From Conidiobolus incongruus B7586 (lineage: Eukaryota > Entomophthoromycota > Entomophthoromycetes > Entomophthorales > Conidiobolaceae), in NCBI GenBank assembly GCA_000697335.1, contig JNEM01011688.1, forward strand, positions 1 to 10,563: DNA of 10,563 nucleotides. Reading direction: 5' to 3'. How positions within the stretch are numbered: position 1 is the stretch's first letter; every line of letters begins with the position of its first letter. The position numbers and the translations under genes are program-made. The notes beneath the pieces were generated by a model. It saw only the letters and a list, made by a program, of their open reading frames with translations, made no database searches and was not told where the DNA came from. Below, piece after piece: positions 1 through 7,850 of this stretch.

Positions 1-341
1 AAAGTATTTTTAATTAGTGTTCTCAATATAATTTGAGAAGACCTATTATTTTGCATGATAATTGCAAAATACATAAATCTAAAGCTGTAAAAAACTTTCT
101 AATTAAAAATAACTGGAAAAAACTACCACATCTAGTATATTCCCTTGATTATAACCTATATAATTATAATTGCTTTAGGCAATTAAAAAACCAGCTTGCA
201 GGAAAGAAAATTTCTGCAAGAAAATTTAATTGGTTTGTAAAACATCAAATTTTAGTCTTTAATAAAAAGAACTGTTTTTTAGGTGTTAGAAGTTTGCTAA
301 AAGTATGGCAAAAAGTTATTAATAATAAAAGAAACTATTAA
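1..341 (+). pseudogene. mariner (D34D) transposase, C-terminal fragment, inactive
   Basis: This is the C-terminal part of a Tc1/mariner-superfamily DNA transposase, which cuts and pastes its own element at TA sites. The open frame from about 18 to 341 reads HDNCKIH (the family's HDNARPH), then KNNWKKLPH, VYSLDY (usually PYSPDL), a CFRQLKNQLAGKK block and a C-terminal WQKVINN before the stop at 339-341. These blocks lie in the order and spacing of mariner proteins. The second catalytic Asp is present (GAT at 57-59). The position 35 residues later, where the third catalytic Asp of D34D should stand, is Asn (AAT at 162-164), so the product could not cut DNA. A TAG lies in frame at 15-17, and the stretch between the CSQ block and HDN is shorter than usual. 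There is no usable ATG start, and the N-terminal half would lie left of the window. The family call is firm; the subfamily is not assigned. Confidence 0.85.
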
Positions 342-1064
342 ATTTATATTATATATTTATTTTTATATATCATATATTCAAATGTTTATTTATTTTTAAT
401 TGCAAGAAATTCCCATTATTAAAAATACAGAGTAATAATTAGAATATTTAAGTTAATATTTAATATAAATTAAATACTATATAATTTGAGATTTAAATAA
501 AATATAATATAATATTATTTAGGTTTGTCAAATATAACACTTTTATTGACTATGAATAAGATAAGGTTATATAGCATATTTTTAAGCAATTTGTAACTAT
601 ATTAATCTATAATATAATAAAATAAAATTTAAATAAATATATAATTTGACAAATTTCCAAAAAAAAATTAAGTATATGCTATTAATAGTATATTTTGATT
701 TAATTAATTTCGACAAAAGATAGAAAATATTTTACTTCTTTTACAAGTTACTTTAACTCTTAATAACTAAAAAATATAAATGTTTTTATTTTAATATTTC
801 AAAAATATATATTTAAATTATCAAAATCATCATGTCAATTAAAACTAAATTTTATTAAAAAATATTTTCAATGAGAAAATAATTAATTTTAGTTAATAAA
901 ATTGGAAAATATTAAGCAAAATTTCAATAGAAACTTTAAACCATAAAATATAAATATCAATAATAATTTTCAAAATATAATGTTGATATTCTGCAATTGT
1001 GATAAAAATATATATAACCATTATAAAATACTGATAATTAGATTAATAAAATATTGTGAGATCC
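342..1064. other. AT-rich geneless stretch after the mariner fragment
   Basis: No credible reading frame or RNA gene is seen. The mariner 3' terminal inverted repeat should lie soon after position 341, but no clear end can be picked out, because the other end of the element is outside the window. The one structure noted is the inverted repeat pair at 524-533 and 644-653, listed separately. Confidence 0.6.
524..653. repeat. short inverted repeat pair, possible MITE-like unit
   Basis: TTTGTCAAAT at 524-533 is the exact reverse complement of ATTTGACAAA at 644-653, and an ATA/TATA extension on the inner side lengthens the match loosely. The unit is about 130 bp and noncoding, which fits a miniature inverted-repeat element. 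A ten-base match in such AT-rich DNA could still be chance. No clear target-site duplication was seen. Confidence 0.25.
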
Positions 1065-1365
1065 TAAAGTGCTACCCTTGACACCAATTCTAATCTCGGT
1101 CTTCTATTCTATAAGGAGGCTTTACCTTAATTGACCATTACTTGCGACACATGTTGTAATATTGATCAGTCTTTATGACTAAATCCAATGGTTTATTCTA
1201 AACACTACTTTAATCAATTAACCCTCAAATAAACTTACTTACTATAAGGTAGCAAAAATAGCCATTGTTCCTCACATTACTCCATCCATAATACCCATAG
1301 AGAAACTAAATTTCATCAAAGCAATAGTAATTCAATTTTGTTTCAATTAAAATTGATACTAGAAC
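1065..1365 (+). mobile_element. possible LTR-retroelement fossil, aspartic-protease region
   Basis: This patch is clearly richer in G+C than its surroundings (about 35% in 1081-1140). One plus-strand frame through it reads like the active-site region and following strands of a retropepsin-type protease, as found in Ty3/gypsy-like elements. The resemblance is by eye and faint. The piece is broken in several places and looks old; no LTRs, reverse transcriptase or integrase could be recognised around it. It could instead be some other decayed coding fragment. Confidence 0.25.
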
Positions 1366-3039
1366 CAATATAAATATAATAAAATAAAAACAATACAAAA
1401 ATTATACAGTATGGTAATGAGTTATAATTAAATAAATAGTAACTTAATAAAGAAAATAATATACGATAGTGCTCTATAAAATATAATGTGTTCGAATTTC
1501 TCTATGTAATACCATAATCATAATGAATAAAGTTAATATATATGTTTAATAATCAACTTTATATTTAAATTGATTAATATAAGTATAATCCTAAGCTTTA
1601 AAAATTTATTTTAATGAATGAAATAACGTGTATGTCATATATCTTATCCATAATGTTATTTATAATGGAAACTTTATCCCAAATCTCAAATATCGTTTAT
1701 TATATAGATACTGATTCAGAAAGTTAATATAAAATTCTTTTATCTTAAATTTCAGAATTTTAAAAATAAATTTAAAATATAAATATTACTCGAAAAATTT
1801 CAAATATTTTAGGGAATGATTTTTATTAAAATTAGTTACAAAATTTAATACTAGTATAATATAAATTCACTTAAATTGTACAAAAAAATTATCTTCATAT
1901 TACATAAAAATCCCCAGAAAAGCATTGAGTAGTATGAAAAATAATATCAAATCATGTCTTGCAATGTTTTAATAGGTATTATTATATTACTATAATTTTT
2001 CAAAATTTATTTGATTTTATGACATTTATTGCACAATATATGAAAAGTTATTCTTTGATTAAATTAAGACATTCAAAAAAAATTAAACTACTAATGTAAA
2101 AACATATTTATATTATTTGGTTCAATTTTTATAAAACTCGAAATACATAGATATAATAGTTTTAAGCATTTTAACTTGGAATCAATATTATTGCACTTAT
2201 TTAAACTACCTTAGGAGAGGATTAAACCGACAAATTGCCAATAATCTAAAATATAAACACCATAATCTTTAAAAAATAGCATGATTTTATTGCATAGCGT
2301 TCAAAATACACTGCAGTTATATTTGTCCAACTTTTGATCTCAGATTGACAAACGGAATAATGAAATCACTCAAAATTCACTAAGCACAACTTTATTCAGG
2401 GCTCAAAAGTTTAGTATCAAAATTTTAAAAGTTGATGATTGGACAAATTATTACAACTGGATTAAATTAATTAATAGTTGTTTGTGTAATTGAATAACCA
2501 ATCAATTATGAGTTATCAAGAGACAAAAACTTAAAATTTTATAAAGTTTTTCATTTATTACAAACAAAAGAAAAAATCGCGTGGGGTGGCTATAATTTTA
2601 AGTTTGCTTTTTGTAAAAAATATATCTAATTTAGAAATATCGACTTGGTAACAATTATAAAAGATATAAATATCTTTATAAAGATTTAGATATAAAATAA
2701 TTTCTATAAAATATAATTCAAAAAATAATAAGGATAAATATTAAACATATCATCGATAAAATCCTATGACATTATAAAAATTATTTATAAAATTAAGGTG
2801 TAAATTAAAAAAATTTATTACTAAATTTGGTAATAGACAAAATTTATTTGAACAGAAAAATAATATGAAAACTTTATAAAATTATTGCAATTGAAAAAGT
2901 TGATTGAAGAATTTTATTCAATTCAAACCCACTAGTGGAATTAGTAAAAAATAAAATAGTATATAAGCTTAATAATTCTTATTTTTTTACATTATATATA
3001 TCTATTATTATTTTAAATAAATTATAGTTATTTATCAAA
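1366..3039. other. AT-rich intergenic region upstream of the Bdp1 gene
   Basis: No gene could be supported. It contains an inverted repeat pair at 2321-2448 and an anonymous open segment at 2338-2490, both treated separately. A local G+C-richer spot lies near 2578-2592, but no tRNA cloverleaf or other RNA fold was recognised there. The promoter and 5' UTR of the downstream gene must lie in the last few hundred bases. TATA-like strings are everywhere, so no single promoter element can be singled out. Confidence 0.55.
2321..2448. repeat. short inverted repeat pair
   Basis: ATTTGTCCAA at 2321-2330 is the exact reverse complement of TTGGACAAAT at 2439-2448. A further CTTTT/AAAAG match continues on the inner side after a seven-base offset. 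The unit is 128 bp, nearly the same size as the pair at 524-653, and both share a TTTGTC core, so they may be related miniature elements. This is inference from two short matches. Confidence 0.25.
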
Positions 3040-4566
3040 ATGTTTACCAATCGAATAGGTATTTTTCATATTGGTTATAAAAAAGTGGCTTATTAAATAT
3101 ATGTTCATATAGCGGGTAAAGCTAAATTTGCTCCAAAAGCAGGTGTAAAGAGAACACGGCCTTCTCAAAGCCAAACTGAGACTCAAGTCTCAAATACTGC
3201 CGCTTTGGCTTCTAATGAACCCACACCGGTTTCTGAGCCTATTCCCGAAATTGATCAAACCCTTCTTTCCAATTCTGCAACAGGTACTAAATTTTTCCAT
3301 TTATTTAATTGAAATTTAATTTTAATATTTTAGATCCAACTGATAATATTGTCTCTTTATCTAATGAAATGAACCCTTCAGAAGTTTATCTCTTTGACCT
3401 TACACCGCAAACTTCTACTGAATCTTCTCCTCAGCACAGCTCAAGTATCAGAGAAACAGATCCAATTTCTCCCATTGCTACCACTTTGCAAATGAATTCT
3501 TCTACTAATTCCCAATCAAATCTTATCACCAATACGATACCGAATTCCAACGTTGAAAAGTCATTTGCTGATATTCTCGCCCAAAATTATCAAAATGCAG
3601 TTCAAGAAACTAATGTTCCAGACTCGTCTAATGAAGTCCTTCAGTACCAGATTTCACAGGCTACTCAGTTTTCAGCGAATAATAAGTCGATAAGGTTTAA
3701 ACGTATTGTCAAAAAGAATGATCCCAATGAGGACACTTCAAATGCCGCTCCTAGACCTGTAGCTAAACCAAGAGCTCCTCGTAAGCCAAGAGATCCCAAT
3801 GCATCCACCTCTACCACTAAGCGTGCTTGCCATATTTATGAACCACAAACTCTTAATTTTATTAATTCTTATAATAATGGTGTCATTGAATTGAATAGCC
3901 TTCCTCTCAAAGTATTATGCAATCAACATGTTCTTTATGGTGAAGGCTTTATCACTTCTAATAGTGGTAACGAGAATGCAATTGTTCACGATCTTTCAAA
4001 TGATCCCACTCCTTCTCAACTTCAGCAATCTACCAATAGGTAATTTGAGTTGTGATAGTTTTTTTTAAAATATACTGATTTAATTTAGTGTGGATACCCA
4101 ATCTAGTGGACCTCAGTTTAGAATTGGGGCAGATGGTAAATTGATTTTGGATATTGATTCAGTAGTTGAGCGAAAGCGTGCACAGCCCCATATGAATACT
4201 GATCCTTCCAAGCGAGTAACTGTTACCAATAGTGATCACTATTACAACTGTATGACTCTTGTCAAGCGTAATAAGACATCACGCTGGACTCCGGAAGAGA
4301 CTGAGAAATTTTATGAAGGATTGGCCCAATGGGGAACCGATTTTTCTATGATTGCTACCATGTTTGAAAATCGCAATAGATCTGAGATTAAGAACAAATT
4401 TAACCGTGAAGAGAAAAAATTCCCCACTAGAGTGACCGATGCACTTTTAAGTCGTCCTAGAAGCCGCATGACAACACCAGCACCATCTGTTGACAGTGAT
4501 TCCTCTAGATCGGATATGACACCGTCATTGTTAACACCGCCTGCCTCTGAGTTTGTCCACAACTAA
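3040..4566 (+). CDS. BDP1: transcription factor TFIIIB subunit Bdp1 (B''), four exons
   Basis: Bdp1 joins TBP and Brf1 in TFIIIB, which recruits RNA polymerase III to tRNA and 5S rRNA genes in the nucleus. Exons are 3040-3058, 3113-3283, 3334-4039 and 4089-4566; introns of 54, 50 and 49 nt have GTATTT, GTACTA and GTAATT donors and TAG acceptors. Spliced, they give 457 aa. The start is ATG at 3040 with A at -3, opening MFTNRI-AGKAKFAPK, a Bdp1 N-terminal signature. A Ser/Thr/Asn/Gln-rich region follows, then a basic Pro-rich patch (about 203-227) and LNSLPLKVLCN (250-260). The decisive part is the Myb/SANT domain at about 364-411, with RWTPEETEKFY, GTDFSMIA, RNRSEIKNKF and REEKK blocks. The tail is Ser/Pro/Thr-rich and ends about 46 residues later, shorter than in many Bdp1 proteins. 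The third intron has a TACTGAT branch-like site. G+C is far above the flanks. The identity is firm; the exon 1 junction is the least certain part. Confidence 0.92.
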
Positions 4567-5114
4567 TTTGATTTAATTTATTTTCCCTTGTAGCTTTTAT
4601 AGTTAATCTCTTATTTATGCTACTTAGATATACTAACGCTATAGACTTTTTCCAATGAAATATTCGCACTATTTAACTTTCTTCCAACAAACCTCCTACC
4701 ACACTATCCAATTGTTTTTTAATCTTTCCATTATTGAACACACTCTCGCCATTGTAATATTATCCCTGAATAAATTCTCAATTTTTTTCATAAAAATATT
4801 ATTTGGATTAATTGACACATTCCTAAATTGATAATTAACTATTTTGGTATGTTTAACACAATATTTCCAAGATAGGTAACACAAAATTTTTGAAATATTA
4901 AATAAAAAAATTAAATATATTTTATATAAAATTTTATTGAATTTTTAACATTGTTATTATTGTAAGCATTATCACAAATATTATAATTTTTTGGTCTGAT
5001 TCAATTATTTTTCAATAATCCCATAAATAAAAAATAAAATAAATTAAGTATTTGAAACCCTGATTATTGGACTGAAAAGTAAAAAATTATTTTTATTTAG
5101 GTTAAATAAATGAT
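4567..5114. other. intergenic region between the tandem Bdp1-type genes
   Basis: This stretch must hold the 3' UTR of the Bdp1 gene and the promoter of the next gene. The first part (to about 4770) is pyrimidine-rich on the plus strand and richer in G+C than the rest. Short open frames exist on both strands here (plus 4655-4831, minus 4696-4884), but they overlap each other and resemble no known protein. A TACTAAC string at 4631-4637 followed by an AG at 4643-4644 looks like an intron end, but no sensible exon could be attached to it. Confidence 0.55.
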
Positions 5115-5832
5115 ATGAATATTCAAACAAGTAGAATAAGTAAATAATTATTTATATTAAATTATATTAACAATGAATTTAAATATATTTTTTTAAAAAA
5201 TAATTTAGAAAATAAAACAAAATTTAAAATTAATAAATCAGTACAAAGAGTTAGAAAATCTGATGGTAAAAATTATTTAATTTGTTTTGATATGTATCTT
5301 TAAATTTATTTTTATAGATATTAAAAATAACGAAATTATTGGTAATTTTTCTTATAATATACCTTTTTACCTTAGTTAATTTTTATTTTTTTTTCAGTTT
5401 CAGAAAGCGATATTACCAATATTAATCAAGCCGTAAAAGAAACTCCAATTGTAAATCATAATGATAGCAGTAAATGAATTGATTTTTTTGTAATTTATTT
5501 AGTATGGATTTTGATTTAATATTTGATTAGAACTATCTGAATCAAATGATAAGAATTTGACATTGTCTTCTTCTGAACAAATCAACTCATATTTGAAAAA
5601 ACCTGCCAAAGAAAAGAAACTCAAGTCCAATTCTATCAAACAAAAATTACCTCAACCCCATCAAACAGTCAATAAGTCAAACCGTGGTTACTTTAAAGTA
5701 TCTAAATATGCCCGATTAAAGAATGAAGAGCGTGAAGATTCATCTCATTTGAACAGTCAATTAAATAATATAATCTTGAATTCAATTAGCATGAAAGATT
5801 TGAATAATCATTTAAATCAGAAAAGAAGTTAA
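5115..5832 (+). CDS. SANT-less paralogue of the Bdp1 N-terminal region, five exons
   Basis: Joining 5115-5139, 5209-5265, 5318-5341, 5398-5469 and 5531-5832 gives 159 aa. Each intron (69, 52, 56 and 61 nt) has GTAAAT, GTAAAA or GTAATT at its 5' end, ends in TAG or CAG, and is in phase 1. The start MNIQTSRI-KNKTKFKINK matches MFTNRI-AGKAKFAPK of the upstream gene. In both genes intron 1 falls straight after Arg-Ile, and intron 2 splits an Asp codon (G|AT) followed by an Asn-rich I-I/I-V stretch. Near the C-terminus LNSISMKDLNNH (residues 142-153) parallels LNSLPLKVLCNQ of Bdp1. The middle is Lys/Asn/Ser-rich, with basic runs around 82-100. No Myb/SANT domain follows, so it should not work as a full Bdp1. 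The function is unknown: it may be a decaying duplicate or a short N-terminal-only protein. The exon model rests on frame, splice sites and the match to the neighbour, not on transcripts. Confidence 0.6.
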
Positions 5833-6220
5833 TTATTACTAACCATGTTGCTAAATTCATAATGTGTATAGGTTTGCATACTATACTATTACATTTATTC
5901 TATTTATAATTAGTTGTTGCACCTTTAACTCAATTTATTCCAATTTTACCTATATTCAGAATAAAATAATAAAAATAATAATTATAATCATTTCTCAATT
6001 TTATTAGTTCTTTTTTAAAATATTTGATAATAACTCAAAAGTTATAAATAATTAACTCCTGATTGTGTAATAAATTTTTATTACTCATTAAACTATACTC
6101 CTTCATATTTCTTTTAATTTTACGTTGTGTTTTGTAATATAATTTGTGAATATGAGGTTATTGTTAGAAAAGTACTCATAATATGATTTAGCAAATTAAT
6201 TTATTAATCCTGCTCTTTAA
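5833..6220. other. AT-rich region after the Bdp1-like gene
   Basis: This is presumably the 3' UTR and intergenic DNA. A TACTAAC branch-type string at 5837-5843 and an AG at 5870-5871 could end an intron starting at the GT at 5828-5829, which would add a 12-residue tail to the preceding gene. No SANT-like sequence was found here or further downstream. Confidence 0.5.
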
Positions 6221-6493
6221 CTTTTCGGGATTGTATGTCTTGAAGTTTACTTACTGTTGAGACATTGTAGCAGAATATCCAAACACCCTTTTCTCTCTCT
6301 GTTACTACTGGGTTTAATTAATTTGTTCAGTGAATGGCATAGAAATTGGGTACATTCTAATAAAAGAAACTAAGAAACATCAAATGATTGTGGACCAACA
6401 AATCCATTCAGAATGAAGGTTGATATTGACTTATCTATCAAATTGAAACAGACAAGTATTTTAGAAATACAGAGTTTGCAAAAATACTATTGA
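6221..6493 (+). pseudogene. G+C-richer island, decayed coding fragment of unknown origin
   Basis: The island has about 32% G+C in 6301-6360, against about 15-25% around it. One plus-strand frame is open from 6221 to 6493 except for a TAA at 6371-6373, giving 50 and then 39 codons. A minus-strand frame over 6247-6489 is also nearly open, with one TAG, so the strand is uncertain. In the plus frame, an EWHRN stretch is followed after the stop by a GP...V-D-I-D-L-S string. This faintly recalls the first catalytic motif (IGGPG..VEIDES) of ISXO2/IS1595-like and Merlin transposases. The match is too weak to name the element. It may equally be a relic of another gene. Confidence 0.3.
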
Positions 6494-7850
6494 ATTCTAG
6501 GAAACTTAGTAATCTGAATTTTCAAAAACTGATAATTTATATTTAATATATTTAAAGTAATTAAACACTTTATATTTTCTATATTTTTGGTTACTAATAT
6601 AATTCATGTATCATTTGAACTAATATATAATTGATATTACAAAAATATTAATAACTTTTTAATTATAGTGATTATGGATATAATAAAAACAACATTTTAA
6701 ACAAAATACCAAATTCGTTGAGCACTTGATGATTTTCATAAATCTTATCTTATCTTCAAATTATCCATTGAGCATTTATCACAAATATCTTATATTATTA
6801 TACGCTAACACAACCTTCATTCTAATCTCACTCATACTAATATTAATTTTGGTAAATTGTTCTATTATGGAAATATGTAAAATATAAGTATTTCTAAGCA
6901 AGGTTTTACTTTAAACGAAATTAAATTATCAAGCAGAGTTGTTTTTTTTCGTTTTTGTTAGTTTTAATATATAGTATATAGTTTTAGAAGGTGTAATATT
7001 AATATCTTAAATTAAAATTGCTATTTCCAAATATATGTATAATATAGTTTATTGGTAATTAAAATTAATTTTCAATTCAATCAAATTTAAAAATTTGTTA
7101 AATTGGAACACCTTATTTAAATTATCTGATATGCAGAAATTTTTGTCACAATTACATTTTGATTAAAATATAATTATTCATTCTATTAAATGTTATATTA
7201 ACTGATATAGTATTACTAATGTTTTAGTTATTAAATATATCAGCATAAAAATCATATTATACTTTATTATTATTTAATATATGAATTCATTTAATTTTTA
7301 AATTGCATTATTTTAGATAATAAATCATCAATTGAAATTTTTGATTTAGATCATTATAAATTATATATTCATATAATATGACTAATACTGCCGAATATTT
7401 AAAACAATTATATATAATCGATTATTACCCTCTCAACTCTAAAAGATTTGAATCAATATCAGCTAATTTTACATTATTTCAAATAACCAAAATGTTAAAT
7501 TTTTGTTAACTTGTAAATTGTATAATTTTTTCAGATGACACACAGCATAATACTCTAAAGTAACAATATTATTATAAAATACAAATATTCGCGTCATTTG
7601 AGTTTTATATTGGTAGATTAAATTATATTTATTATTTATTTCTAGAAAAATCAATTAGTGAATAAATATATATTTTAGACATTATTTTTGATATGTGTAT
7701 GATGATAAAGTTCGAAATCGATTAATAAATTATTAATCATATAAATAAAATGATTATATGTATATATATTGATAGTGATACAAATCAAACATGGGTCAGG
7801 AATTATATTAATAATTTGATATATTTTTAAATTTCTAATTGTTATAATAT
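6494..7850. other. AT-rich region without a supported gene
   Basis: Only short anonymous frames are present. One at 6729-6887 (52 aa) has a strongly hydrophobic run of Ile/Leu near its middle, and one at 7378-7509 (43 aa) has a mixed, protein-like composition. Neither resembles a known family, and neither can be joined to a neighbour by a convincing intron. A minus-strand frame at 7469-7654 overlaps the second and is most likely chance. Confidence 0.5.

Noticed and set aside
1142-1200. Minus-strand reading near the retroelement patch with a DQYYN string recalling SDHYYN of Bdp1
   Set aside because: The likeness is five residues only, the following sequence does not match the SANT domain, and the frame is interrupted.
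1487-1505. GTTCGAATTTC string resembling the T-arm of a tRNA
   Set aside because: No matching acceptor stem, D-arm or anticodon arm could be laid out upstream.
4311-4562. Minus-strand open frame of 83 aa inside the Bdp1 gene
   Set aside because: It lies fully antisense to the exon that encodes the SANT domain; its openness follows from the codon pattern of the real gene.
4591-4644. Possible extra intron after the Bdp1 stop (GTAGCT donor, TACTAAC at 4631-4637, AG at 4643-4644)
   Set aside because: It lies after the stop codon, and no exon beyond it extends the protein sensibly; one TACTAAC per strand is expected by chance in this much AT-rich sequence.
4655-4884. Overlapping plus (4655-4831) and minus (4696-4884) open frames between the two Bdp1-type genes
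   Set aside because: They overlap on opposite strands, have no recognised domain and sit where a 3' UTR is expected.
7469-7654. Minus-strand open frame of 61 aa
   Set aside because: It is Asn/Ile/Tyr-rich as expected from AT-rich noise, has no family resemblance, and overlaps a more protein-like plus frame.
7708-7722. GTTCGAAATC string resembling another tRNA B-box
   Set aside because: No cloverleaf can be formed with the AT-rich sequence before it.
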